64,000 nucleotides of DNA. It comes from Bacteroides sp. CAG:530 (GTDB taxonomy: Bacteria; Bacteroidota; Bacteroidia; Bacteroidales; Bacteroidaceae). Position numbers and translations under genes: made by a program. Below are positions 50,749 to 59,018 of this stretch, piece after piece. The notes under the pieces are model-generated. The model did no database searches. It was not told the origin of the DNA and saw only the letters and a program-made list of their open reading frames with translations. Each line of letters starts with the position of its first letter. Positions within the stretch are counted from its first letter, which is position 1. The stretch spans positions 2,771 to 66,770 of the forward strand of contig FR881278.1 of assembly GCA_000434735.1 (NCBI GenBank), read 5' to 3'.

Positions 50749-51630
50749 ATGACATTGATTGACGGAAAAGCAGTATCAGAGCAGATTAAGCAGGAGATTG
50801 CTGCCGAAGTGGCTGAGATTGTAGCCCGTGGTGGTAAGCGTCCTCATCTTGCTGCTATTTTGGTAGGACACGATGGCGGCAGCGAGACTTACGTAGCCGC
50901 TAAAGTTAAGGCGTGTGAGGTGTGTGGCTTCAAATCGTCGCTGATTCGTTACGAAGCGGATGTGACGGAAGATGAGTTGTTGGCTAAGGTTAAAGAGCTG
51001 AACGCAGATCCCGATGTAGATGGATTCATCGTACAGTTGCCGCTTCCTAAGCATATCTCGGAGCAGAAGGTTATCGAAAGCATAGATTATCGTAAGGATG
51101 TCGACGGATTCCATCCTATTAACGTAGGCCGTTTGTCTATCGGACTACCTTGTTATATTTCGGCTACTCCAAACGGTATTATGGAATTGCTGAGAAGATA
51201 TGAAATTGATACGAGAGGCAAGAAGTGCGTAGTGCTTGGCAGAAGCAACATTGTAGGTAAACCTATGGCTATGCTTATGATGCAGAAAGGAAACCCTGGC
51301 GACGCTACCGTAACGGTATGTCATAGTCGTACGCAAGGAATTACAGAAATCTGTCGCGAAGCTGATATTATCATTGCGGCCATGGGGCAGCCCAACTTCG
51401 TGAAGGCAGAAATGGTGAAAGAAGGAGCGGTAGTTATAGACGTAGGTACTACTCGCGTTCCCGACGCTACACGTAAATCTGGCTTCAAGTTGACAGGTGA
51501 TGTAAAATTTGATGAGGTAGCTCCGCGTTGTTCTTTCATTACTCCGGTTCCTGGTGGAGTAGGACCGATGACCATCGTTTCGTTGATGAAAAATACGTTA
51601 TTAGCAGGTAAAAAGGCTATTTACGAATAA
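50749..51630 (+). CDS. folD: Bifunctional methylene-THF dehydrogenase / methenyl-THF cyclohydrolase
   Basis: 293 residues. Typical motifs: VGHDGGSETYVAAKVKACE, VDGFIVQLPLPKHI, KDVDGFHPINVGRL, VVLGRSNIVGKPMA and PVPGGVGPMT. It interconverts one-carbon folate forms with NADP. A terminator follows immediately. Confidence 0.96.
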   Translation: MTLIDGKAVSEQIKQEIAAEVAEIVARGGKRPHLAAILVGHDGGSETYVAAKVKACEVCGFKSSLIRYEADVTEDELLAKVKELNADPDVDGFIVQLPLPKHISEQKVIESIDYRKDVDGFHPINVGRLSIGLPCYISATPNGIMELLRRYEIDTRGKKCVVLGRSNIVGKPMAMLMMQKGNPGDATVTVCHSRTQGITEICREADIIIAAMGQPNFVKAEMVKEGAVVIDVGTTRVPDATRKSGFKLTGDVKFDEVAPRCSFITPVPGGVGPMTIVSLMKNTLLAGKKAIYE

Positions 51631-51636
51631 TGAAAT

Positions 51637-51680
51637 AAGTGCGTTTTGACAAATAATACTCTCAAAACGCACTTTTTTTT
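51637..51680 (+). terminator. Terminator of folD
   Basis: AAGTGCGTTTTGA (51637-51649) pairs with TCAAAACGCACTT (51662-51674), then an eight-T run. Confidence 0.92.
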
Positions 51681-51688
51681 GAATTTTG

Positions 51689-51719
51689 TTTGCAAGTTTC
51701 AAATTAATGTCTACCTTTG
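51689..51719 (+). promoter_or_regulatory. Promoter of the tRNA-His pair
   Basis: TTTG (51689-51692), 19 bases, TACCTTTG (51712-51719): the same form and spacing as at the tRNA-Pro genes. Confidence 0.85.
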
Positions 51720-51747
51720 CAATCGCTTTTGAAAAGGTAATCAACAT

Positions 51748-51822
51748 GGTGACTATAGTTCAGTTGGTTAGAGCGTCAGATTGTGGTTCTGAATGTCGTG
51801 GGTTCGAGTCCCACTAGTCACC
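51748..51822 (+). tRNA. tRNA-His (anticodon GTG), copy 1
   Basis: Extra 5' G (G-1), acceptor GTGACTA with TAGTCAC, D-arm TAGTTCAGTTGGTTAGAGC, anticodon loop TTGTGGT, T-arm GTGGG TTCGAGT CCCAC. No CCA encoded. 33 bases upstream of a second tRNA-His. Confidence 0.96.
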
Positions 51823-51855
51823 CTCTCGATAACCTTTATTGAAAAGCTTTAATAT

Positions 51856-51930
51856 GGTGGCTGTAGTTCAGTTGGTTAGAGCGTCAGATTGTGGTTCTGA
51901 ATGTCGTGGGTTCGAGTCCCATCTGCCACC
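51856..51930 (+). tRNA. tRNA-His (anticodon GTG), copy 2
   Basis: Same body as copy 1, but the acceptor reads GTGGCTG against CTGCCAC, leaving one U-U mismatch at pair 6-67, and the T stem has one G-U pair. Anticodon and T loop are intact. Co-transcribed with copy 1. Confidence 0.93.
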
Positions 51931-51947
51931 CTTTATTTCTTTATTTG

Positions 51948-51972
51948 AGGCAACCAATCGGTTGCCTTTTTT
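51948..51972 (+). terminator. Terminator of the tRNA-His pair
   Basis: AGGCAACC pairs with GGTTGCCT around AATC, followed by a six-T run. Confidence 0.88.
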
Positions 51973-52044
51973 ATTTTATATTTTCGTTTTTTATCGTAAT
52001 TTTAAAATAATTAGCTATATTTGCGAAAAAGATATAGTTTTGAG

Positions 52045-53178
52045 ATGAAATTACGTACGGTCGGAAAACTTGGTGTTATACTTTCTGTTATCCTGTTCTG
52101 CATTGGAATGGGGTTTACCAAGTATGCTCATGCAGGAATGGCCGAACTTGATAAAGACTTCAACTTGCTGACACTTGTTCCGTCCGATTGTATCGGTGTA
52201 TTAGAAACGGATAATCTCGATTTACTTGTCAGCGAACTTCCTCATACAACTTATGCTTCAGAATTCGACTCGCTACATAACGCGGGTATTGTGTCGATGC
52301 TATTCAAAGATACCGGCCTGTTCTCGGACAGTGATGCGCACGGCATAGGTAATCAGTTGGGAAAGTTTCTCATCAGCTTCCATCGTCCGTCTACCCCTCG
52401 TGATATCATTGTATACTTTACAACCGATAAGCCAGGTGAGAAGTTGTTTGAGTGGCTCTTGAAGAAGGGTGGAGGCGACTTTAATCCTAAGCGTGAAACT
52501 TATCAAGGCAAGGATATAGTGGTTTATCCCATGAAGAGCGGAGATTTTCTTTCTACATACAGCGGAAAAGGCTTTGTAGCTGTCAGCTATCAGAAGAAGT
52601 TGATAGAGCAGGTTATCGACACAGAAAAAAAGAAAAACTCGCTTGCTGCCGACCCGATATTCTCTGGTTTATATCATTCCAAGTCGGCTAATTTCATGAC
52701 TCTTTATGCTAGAAATTCTTCATTCCCTCTGTTGTCTGAAGGTCAATCGCACGTGTGGAGCGAGTTTGATATACACATTAACAGCGAAGTATGTTATTTA
52801 GGCGGTTCCATGCATACACCAGATTCGTGTGTGCAGCGTGTTGAGGGATTGATATCAACAATTAATCCAGTAGAGTTGCCCGACAGTGTTATTATAGAGT
52901 CAAATAAAAACCGTGTCGATTCATGTGTTTCCAAGATGGTTGCTTCGTCACGCAACACATTGTTCGACGAGTGTGTATCAAATCTCTCGCGCGAGGCTTC
53001 ATACATCATGGTAGCAGATATGGACTATATAGCCAGTCACTCAGAAGAATACAAGTCGTTCCTTCCTACGTTTATATACGATAACATCAACATGTTCCGT
53101 TCATTCATCTTCTCTGTGCAAATAACCGAAGTCAACGGACGTTTCTCTCATATTTTTGTCTTTACATACAAGAACTAA
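52045..53178 (+). CDS. Unrecognised exported protein
   Basis: 377 residues. It has an N-terminal signal peptide (~1-30, KLGVILSVILFCIGMGFTKYAHA), then a mixed alpha/beta body without motifs I recognise; it begins with SDCIGVLETDNLDLLVSELP, which recalls DUF3352-like substrate-binding folds only loosely. The start at 52045 was chosen because a TATATTTG -7 box (52016-52023) overlaps an earlier in-frame TTG. It is a single-gene unit following the tRNA-His genes, with no neighbour to hint at function. Confidence 0.75.
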   Translation: MKLRTVGKLGVILSVILFCIGMGFTKYAHAGMAELDKDFNLLTLVPSDCIGVLETDNLDLLVSELPHTTYASEFDSLHNAGIVSMLFKDTGLFSDSDAHGIGNQLGKFLISFHRPSTPRDIIVYFTTDKPGEKLFEWLLKKGGGDFNPKRETYQGKDIVVYPMKSGDFLSTYSGKGFVAVSYQKKLIEQVIDTEKKKNSLAADPIFSGLYHSKSANFMTLYARNSSFPLLSEGQSHVWSEFDIHINSEVCYLGGSMHTPDSCVQRVEGLISTINPVELPDSVIIESNKNRVDSCVSKMVASSRNTLFDECVSNLSREASYIMVADMDYIASHSEEYKSFLPTFIYDNINMFRSFIFSVQITEVNGRFSHIFVFTYKN

Positions 53179-53791
53179 TTCCAAGCAGCGTGTTTCTATT
53201 CGTAGAATGAAGCCACGCCAAGTTCACTGTCTTTAAATGTTTCATACTTTTACTTGATAAAAAGAAGCGAGATTTTCTGTCTGTAAGATACAACCCATAA
53301 ATAATTCAAAAAAAAACGGCCCTACAGCACCTTCTGGACGTGATAAAAAAGAATACGAGAAAAATAAAAAAGTATTCGAAAAGTCAGTCTGCAATATGCA
53401 AATTGCAGGCTTGCAATATGCGAATAGTTTTCAGAAATTCGCATTCTCTCTTTAAGTCATTTTCAAACAAATTTTTATGTTTACAAATCTTACCTCAGAA
53501 GGCATAGCCGAAAAAAAGCCAACAGCGAAGCGCCTTGGCGAATAAAGAAGCCGTTAGAAATGAAAGACCGGCCTAGGCGGAGGGGCGTGAGCGGAGGAAT
53601 GGACGGGCGGTGTTGGGAAGCCTTGTCTGAGCGTAGTGAAACGAAGCGAGTTTGGCTTCACGGCACCAGAACGGCCTTTCCGCAGTAGCCCCGGAGACGT
53701 TCAGCCTTGATTTTTTCTTCTTGTTACTTCTTCTTTTGTATCAAGACAAAAGAAGAAGTAAAGCCATCCGCATGGCAAAAACAAAAAAACA
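53179..53791. other. Gene-free region with a GC-rich island and a strong hairpin
   Basis: No coding frame is supported. The first ~320 bases are AT-rich. From about 53505 to 53715 the DNA becomes markedly GC-rich, with repeated AGCGAAGCG / GAGCGGAGG-type words and GAAGCC...GGCTTC pairing. Then TTACTTCTTCTTTTG pairs perfectly with CAAAAGAAGAAGTAA (53735-53760) around TATCAAGA. I recall similar islands with the same TTGATTTTTT and polypurine hairpin ending in other Bacteroides genomes, but cannot name them. Confidence 0.5.
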
Positions 53792-53850
53792 GCATAAAAA
53801 AAGCATCTCAAAAAGTCAAAGCTAAAACTTTTTGAGATGCTTTTTTATGC
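53792..53850 (-). terminator. Terminator downstream of the tsaE/Imm17 unit
   Basis: A stem of about 24 pairs, built on AGCATCTCAAAAAGT and ACTTTTTGAGATGCT with A- and T-rich extensions on both sides; it can work on either strand. Confidence 0.85.
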
Positions 53851-53867
53851 TCTATGATTAAATCAGA

Positions 53868-54089
53868 TTAAATCATCCCTTGCAACGTCAAGAAGAAAAA
53901 TACCCCCGTCGCTATCATAAACAATCCGATAACGGCATAAAACAACCGCGCCCTTACTCTGCCAACATTCTCCACTATAAAGCGAGTATTATTAGCGGTG
54001 AAAAACCAGTCCCAGTTAAAGACAGCAGCCAATACCGCCATCAATCCCACCAGGACAAAGACTGATTGTATGATATAATGAGTTATCAT
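53868..54089 (-). CDS. Small membrane protein, Imm17-like
   Basis: 73 residues with two membrane helices (~5-26 and ~48-70) joined by a loop carrying NWDWFF...NNTRFIVENVGRVRARLFY. The pattern matches the family filed as immunity protein 17, placed among polymorphic-toxin immunity proteins. No toxin gene is near. It overlaps the end of tsaE by four bases, so it is co-translated with a housekeeping gene; a general membrane role is as likely as immunity. Confidence 0.6.
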   Translation of the reverse strand: MITHYIIQSVFVLVGLMAVLAAVFNWDWFFTANNTRFIVENVGRVRARLFYAVIGLFMIATGVFFFLTLQGMI

Positions 54090-54499
54090 AAGCTAACAGT
54101 GCGGCTACCATCTTCCGCCTCCTCTATGCGTACGCTAACGGCATCGCCCGGAAGCACATCTTCTATCAGTTCAGGCCATTCTATAAAGCACAATGCGCCA
54201 CTGTAGAAATAATCCTCGTAACCCATATCGTACACCTCGTCGAGCTTCTTGATACGATAAAAGTCGAAATGATAAATCAGTTCGCCGGTAGAATCAGAAC
54301 GATACTCGTTTACGATGGCGAATGTAGGTGAGTTGATGACATCAGTAACGCCCAGCTCTTCGCATACAGCCTTAATGAATGTAGTCTTTCCGGCTCCCAT
54401 TTTTCCGTAGAAAGCGAAGACGGTATTATCTCCCATAGCGGCGATGAATTGCTTAGCCGCCTCGCGGATATTGTCTAACGATGTGATTTTTATTTCCAT
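54086..54499 (-). CDS. tsaE: tRNA threonylcarbamoyladenosine biosynthesis ATPase TsaE
   Basis: 137 residues. P-loop GKMGAGKTT (32-40), NSPTFAIVNEY (switch region), LIYHFDFYRI and ALCFIEWPE. An ATPase that drives the TsaBD complex in making t6A37 of ANN-decoding tRNAs. TATCTTTG on the minus strand (54525-54532) is a likely -7 box. The stop overlaps the start of the Imm17-like gene (ATGA). Confidence 0.95.
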   Translation of the reverse strand: MEIKITSLDNIREAAKQFIAAMGDNTVFAFYGKMGAGKTTFIKAVCEELGVTDVINSPTFAIVNEYRSDSTGELIYHFDFYRIKKLDEVYDMGYEDYFYSGALCFIEWPELIEDVLPGDAVSVRIEEAEDGSRTVSL

Positions 54500-54541
54500 A
54501 TCATTATATGATTATTGTTTTCAGCAAAGATAATGATTCTT

Positions 54542-55360
54542 TCATGATTTCTTATAGCATAACCGTCCGGTTTTTGCTAAGGCATAAATCAGGATAGATA
54601 CAAATATTATTGCAGCTCCCGATGGAATCTGGCATTTGTACGAAAAGAACAGTCCCCCTATACAGCTTACATATCCTATCAGTATAGACAGCCAGATGAT
54701 GCGCTTAAAGCTGTTGGTGAACAAATTAGCCGTCATTTGCGGCAGTGTGAGCAGTGATATTACCAGCACTATTCCTACCATGCGCAGGCATGATACGATG
54801 GTGAGTGCAATGAACATCATGAGCAGATACTCGAACAAGGCAACTGGCAGATGCTGCGAGCGTGCAAACTCTCTATCGAAAGCGATGGCGATGATTGCTC
54901 TAAGGAACAAACCGAAGAACACTGCCAGTATAACGCTGAGTATGCCCAGCATGGCAATGTCGCTAGTAGTAATAGTAAGGATATTGCCGAACAGATACGA
55001 CGATAAATCGGGCGTAAAGCCGGGAGCCAAGAAACTGAATATGATACCTATGGCCATACCGAAAGTCCAGAACACGGCTATGGCTGAGTCTTCGCGCATA
55101 TCGCTTCGCTTGCTGAGCCATTCCACTCCGAAAGCCGACAGTACAGAGAATATTGCAGCGCACAGTATAGGCGACACTCCGGCGTATAACCCGATGCCGA
55201 TACCACCGAACGAAGCGTGGGTAATACCTCCGCTTATGAACACCAGCCGTCGGGTCACGATGTACGTACCGATAATTCCGCAGACGATGCTGGCAAACAA
55301 ACTGCCTAAAAGAGCGTGCTGGAAGAATGTATATTGAAATAATTCTATCAGGTTATCCAT
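54542..55360 (-). CDS. Metal ABC transporter permease, ZnuB/MntB type
   Basis: 272 residues with eight or nine membrane segments, starting NLIELFQYTFFQHALLGSLF, and the EAA-like region FISGGITHASFGGIGIGLY. ABC-3 family permeases import zinc, manganese or iron. The ATPase and binding protein are not in the window, so this may be an orphan or work with subunits encoded elsewhere. 33 bases after the hypothetical gene upstream. Confidence 0.88.
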   Translation of the reverse strand: MDNLIELFQYTFFQHALLGSLFASIVCGIIGTYIVTRRLVFISGGITHASFGGIGIGLYAGVSPILCAAIFSVLSAFGVEWLSKRSDMREDSAIAVFWTFGMAIGIIFSFLAPGFTPDLSSYLFGNILTITTSDIAMLGILSVILAVFFGLFLRAIIAIAFDREFARSQHLPVALFEYLLMMFIALTIVSCLRMVGIVLVISLLTLPQMTANLFTNSFKRIIWLSILIGYVSCIGGLFFSYKCQIPSGAAIIFVSILIYALAKTGRLCYKKS

Positions 55361-55393
55361 GATGTGATGTGTTCAGTTAAGAATGTGAGTGTG

Positions 55394-55822
55394 TTATTTT
55401 GCCGAAGATTCGAAGCGTCGTTCGCCTACTATCAGGAACAGTTCGTCCTTCAGCTCATCGGGTAACTCTACACCGCGCAACTGCAGGCTGCGGCTCCATC
55501 CGGCTACCTCATCGTCTTTCATAGAGTAGAGAATGTCTCTGAACTCTTCTATCTCTTCTTCTTCATATTGATCGGACGGGCGACCTCGGAATCTGTCCAG
55601 TTCCTCGTCGTCATAATATTCTATCTGTTTGCTTACGGCAGCCAGCAGGCTTTCTTTTTCGCATATCTGGTGCTGTCCGCAGCATTCACTGTCTACGTCT
55701 ACTACCTCGGGAGCTTCTTCAAGCTCTCCGCGCTCTATCTTTTTCTGTATGTTTCTGTTGTAGAAATATCCGGATGTTAGTCCGAATATGGCCACTATTA
55801 ATATTAAGATTAGGATAATCAT
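55394..55822 (-). CDS. Membrane-anchored protein with Cys cluster, function unknown
   Basis: 142 residues. One N-terminal membrane segment (~1-21, MIILILILIVAIFGLTSGYF), then a Glu-rich stretch, SECCGQHQICEKE (a possible metal- or Fe-S-binding Cys/His cluster at ~47-55), and an acidic helical C-terminus. Similar Bacteroides proteins carry the unhelpful label phospholipase. It lies between aroA (four-base overlap) and the metal permease, so a link to metal uptake is possible. Confidence 0.7.
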   Translation of the reverse strand: MIILILILIVAIFGLTSGYFYNRNIQKKIERGELEEAPEVVDVDSECCGQHQICEKESLLAAVSKQIEYYDDEELDRFRGRPSDQYEEEEIEEFRDILYSMKDDEVAGWSRSLQLRGVELPDELKDELFLIVGERRFESSAK

Positions 55823-57060
55823 GCTTGTTCCTCCATTATGATGTCAAATCCGGCTTGTGTAAGGTTCTCCCAGTAGTGTGGGTATGACTTGCTTACCACC
55901 TCCGGATTATTGATATATAAGTCTTTTATTCGCATGCAAGCCGGAGCGAATGCCATTGCCATACGATGGTCTTCGTAGGTGTCGATGGCGGGTGCTACTG
56001 CTGTTTCAGTATGGTTTCCGTCCCAACTTAATACGGCGTTTTCTTTTTCTTCAATCTGATAGCCAAGTTTCTTCATTTCGGCTATGAGTGCGGCTATGCG
56101 GTCGGTTTCCTTTATCTTAAGGTTATGCAGTCCCTCAAAGCGGAACGGTATGCCAAGCAGGGCACAAGTCACTACGAAAGTCTGCGCCAGGTCGGGCTGG
56201 TTTACGAAATCATAATCCATCCGCTTTGTCTTTACTGCTGTTTTCTTTAGAGTCACTCCGCGTTCGTTGAATATAGTCTCCACTCCAAGGTTCTTGAACA
56301 GGTCGGCTACCTTATGGTCGCCCTGCAGACTGTGTCTAAAGAGTCCCGGAAGACAAATCTCTGCATCTTCTGATAAGGCGCATATCTCATACCAATACGA
56401 AGCCGCGCTCCAGTCGCTCTCCACAAAATATGGGATAGGCTTATACGGTCCTGCCTCTACACGCAAATGATTCTCGTCGGTCCATATAGCTCTTGCACCG
56501 AATTCCTGCATCAATTTCAGTGTCATGTTGATGTAGGGGCGCGATACGATATCGCCTGTCAGCGTCAGGTCTAAGCCATTTTCAAGCATCGGTCCTATCA
56601 TTAGCAGCGCCGAAATATATTGCGAGCTGACATTGCCCGGCAGAGTAACCTCGTTCTCTGTCAACTTCTTGCCGCTGATGCGCAGAGGGGGGAAACCTTC
56701 TGCTGCCGCATATTCTATATCGGCTCCCAGTGTACGCAGTGCGTCTACCAAGATACTGATGGGGCGTTGCTGCATTCGCTTTGTACCGGTAATGGTGTGT
56801 GTGCCTTCGCTTACCGAGAGGTATGCCGTAAGGAAACGCATTGCGGTTCCGGCAGCCATGATATTTATTTCGTCAGGCATATTATTCAGTGCTTCTACCA
56901 TAACACGCGTATCATCACAGTCGGATAGATTCTCTGGATGATATGCACTTTTCGATAAGGCACTGATGATAAGTGCGCGGTTGCAGATGCTTTTTGACGA
57001 TGGTAATTCTGTGCTTGTCTGTATGCGCGCTTGTGGCGAAGTAACTTTTATCCGTTTCAT
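55819..57060 (-). CDS. aroA: 3-phosphoshikimate 1-carboxyvinyltransferase (EPSP synthase)
   Basis: 413 residues. LPSSKSICNRALIISAL (PEP/S3P-binding Lys-Ser start), AGTAMRFLTAYL, GNVSSQYISALLMIGPML, DWSAASYWYEICAL and YEDHRMAMAFAP mark the two inverse alpha/beta domains. It adds the enolpyruvyl group in the sixth step of the shikimate pathway. The start is at MKRIKVTSP; a longer frame adds ten residues unlike the family. TATCTTTG on the minus strand upstream (near 57090) is a plausible -7 box. Confidence 0.95.
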   Translation of the reverse strand: MKRIKVTSPQARIQTSTELPSSKSICNRALIISALSKSAYHPENLSDCDDTRVMVEALNNMPDEINIMAAGTAMRFLTAYLSVSEGTHTITGTKRMQQRPISILVDALRTLGADIEYAAAEGFPPLRISGKKLTENEVTLPGNVSSQYISALLMIGPMLENGLDLTLTGDIVSRPYINMTLKLMQEFGARAIWTDENHLRVEAGPYKPIPYFVESDWSAASYWYEICALSEDAEICLPGLFRHSLQGDHKVADLFKNLGVETIFNERGVTLKKTAVKTKRMDYDFVNQPDLAQTFVVTCALLGIPFRFEGLHNLKIKETDRIAALIAEMKKLGYQIEEKENAVLSWDGNHTETAVAPAIDTYEDHRMAMAFAPACMRIKDLYINNPEVVSKSYPHYWENLTQAGFDIIMEEQA

Positions 57061-57241
57061 GGCGATGTATTTGCTATATTTGGGGAGCAAAGATAATGAT
57101 TTTCGTTCGGTGAATCTTGCTTCATATCGGTAAGAATGTTAAAACAGCTTAATATTAATCGTGGTTTTTCTGATAGAGTGAACATTAGCGTAATTTTGCT
57201 ACTCTTAAATTAATATTTGAAAAAGTCTGAGTAATAACCGT

Positions 57242-57697
57242 ATGAAAGAAAAAGCAAGAAGGATTTATAGTTGGGCGCTGATTGCAATCTGTATATTGAT
57301 GCAGATAGCTACGGTGTTTCCCCATCACCATCATGCTGGAGTATTTTGCCTGGAACATGATATGGCCGTATGTACCACGATGGCTTTATGCGATTGTGGG
57401 GCGGGCGTTAAGTGTACTCATCACGACGGTTCTTACATGCATCATAGTGGCGATGCCGACCAGCACTCGTGTACGTCGGGCTGTGTAACTCACTTTGTGT
57501 GTAGCGCTCCTCACGGCTTCCACCTTGTTCCCGATTATTCTTTTTGTACCATTCTTTATACTCCCGACGATGAACTTTGGCTGAAAGAGCTTTCCTGTAT
57601 GCGGCTCTTCGCGGAAGAAACCGTTTATGTGGAGCATCTTCATGCCCGGTATATCTGTAGGGCAGGGGGACTTCGTGCACCTCCTTCTTTAGGTTGA
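57242..57697 (+). CDS. His/Cys-rich exported protein preceding the metal efflux operon
   Basis: 151 residues. An N-terminal hydrophobic segment (~8-27) is followed by FPHHHHAGVFCLEHDMAVC, then CDCGAGVKCTHH, MHHSGDADQHSC and CVTHFVC: many His and Cys residues suited to binding thiophilic metals outside the inner membrane. It resembles a Bacteroides family I associate with DUF6769. A full -7 box, TAATTTTG (57191-57198), lies ahead. It stands first in front of the RND efflux genes, as a metal-binding or sensing protein would. Confidence 0.7.
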   Translation: MKEKARRIYSWALIAICILMQIATVFPHHHHAGVFCLEHDMAVCTTMALCDCGAGVKCTHHDGSYMHHSGDADQHSCTSGCVTHFVCSAPHGFHLVPDYSFCTILYTPDDELWLKELSCMRLFAEETVYVEHLHARYICRAGGLRAPPSLG

Positions 57698-57804
57698 TTA
57701 TTCGCCTCTAATTGATGAGGCGGAATGTCTTGTTATGTCCGGTGGCTAATTGCGTCGGGCACAATCTCCTTATATATTTACCAACCTAAAGAAATAAAAT
57801 AAGA

Positions 57805-59001
57805 ATGAAACTATATTTATTAGTAGGCTTCCTGGCCGCTTTTACATTGGGTTCTTGTGGACATAGTCACGAAGGACACGATCATGATGGCCATAACCAC
57901 GAAACAGAAGAACATAATCACGAAGGTCATAACCATGATCACGACGGTCATAGTCACGAAGGTGCTAAAGCCGGTCACTCTGACGAAATCATCCTTACTC
58001 CCGAAAAGGCTAAGGCTGCAGGAGTAGTGGTAGAAACCGTAAAAGCCGGTACTTTCTGCCGTGTAATTCCCGCCAGCGGACAGGTTCTTGCGGCGCAAGG
58101 CGAAGAGGCTACAGTAGTAGCACCGGTATCTGGAGTAGTTACTCTTAACCGTCCTATTGTAGAAGGTACTTCTGTAGCGAAAGGCGCGTCTGTGCTTGCC
58201 GTTTCGGGTAACAATATCCAAGAGGGTGATCCTGCCAAGCGTGCTAAGGTGGCTTATCTTACAGCTAAAGACGAATACGAACGTGCCGTTAAGTTGGCAG
58301 AAAAGCAGATTGTTTCTAAGAAAGAACTGAATCTGCTTAAAGAAACTTATGAGAATGCACGCATCGCTTACGAAGCCTTATCGCCATCTAAAGACGGTAA
58401 GGGTGTTGCTGTTAAGTCACCTATCTCGGGTTACGTAAAATCATGTTTCGTAAAAGAAGGCGATTTTGTAAATGTTGGCCAGCCTTTGATGTCTGTTAGC
58501 CAGACACGTCGTTTGCGTCTTCGTGCCGAGGTTTCAGAACGTTATTATCCGTTGCTCGGCAGCGTAGCATCGGCTAATTTCCGTACATCGTATGGAGAAA
58601 CCGTGTTCCGTCTGGCCGACTTAAAGGGTCGCTTGCTGTCGTACGGCAAATCATCAGATGATAATTCTTTCTACATCCCAGTTACTTTCGAGTTCGACAA
58701 TCGCGGTGAAATTATTCCCGGTTCTTTTGCCGAAGTATATCTGCTGTCTTCCGAAATTCCTGGCGTGATAAGTGTTCCTGCATCAGCCTTAACAGAAGAG
58801 CAGGGCATAAACTTTGTATATCTGCGCTTAGACGAAGAAGGCTATAAGAAACAAGAGGTAAAAATAGGCATGAGCGACGGTAGTAGAGTAGAGATATTGT
58901 CGGGACTGAAAGAAGGCGACGAGGTAGTAACCCAAGGCGCTATACACGTTAAATTGGCTTCTGCCAGTGCAGCTATCCCCGGACATACACATAACCATTA
59001 A
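57805..59001 (+). CDS. RND efflux periplasmic adaptor (CusB/CzcB family), His-rich lipoprotein
   Basis: 398 residues. Lipoprotein signal (LAAFTLGSC, Cys19), then a long Gly-His-Asp-Glu stretch (~20-55) likely to capture metal ions. The membrane-fusion body follows: lipoyl half (VVAPVSGVVTLNRPIVEG), helical hairpin (~150-195), second lipoyl half (VAVKSPISGYVKSCF), and beta-barrel and membrane-proximal domains. It joins the RND pump to the outer-membrane channel. 17 bases before the pump gene. Confidence 0.93.
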   Translation: MKLYLLVGFLAAFTLGSCGHSHEGHDHDGHNHETEEHNHEGHNHDHDGHSHEGAKAGHSDEIILTPEKAKAAGVVVETVKAGTFCRVIPASGQVLAAQGEEATVVAPVSGVVTLNRPIVEGTSVAKGASVLAVSGNNIQEGDPAKRAKVAYLTAKDEYERAVKLAEKQIVSKKELNLLKETYENARIAYEALSPSKDGKGVAVKSPISGYVKSCFVKEGDFVNVGQPLMSVSQTRRLRLRAEVSERYYPLLGSVASANFRTSYGETVFRLADLKGRLLSYGKSSDDNSFYIPVTFEFDNRGEIIPGSFAEVYLLSSEIPGVISVPASALTEEQGINFVYLRLDEEGYKKQEVKIGMSDGSRVEILSGLKEGDEVVTQGAIHVKLASASAAIPGHTHNH

Positions 59002-59018
59002 TTAGCGGATGTAGTATT

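Noticed and set aside
57850..57965. CRISPR-like or satellite repeat
   Set aside because: The repetition is the in-frame Gly-His-Asp codon stretch of the efflux adaptor; units are irregular and have no spacers.
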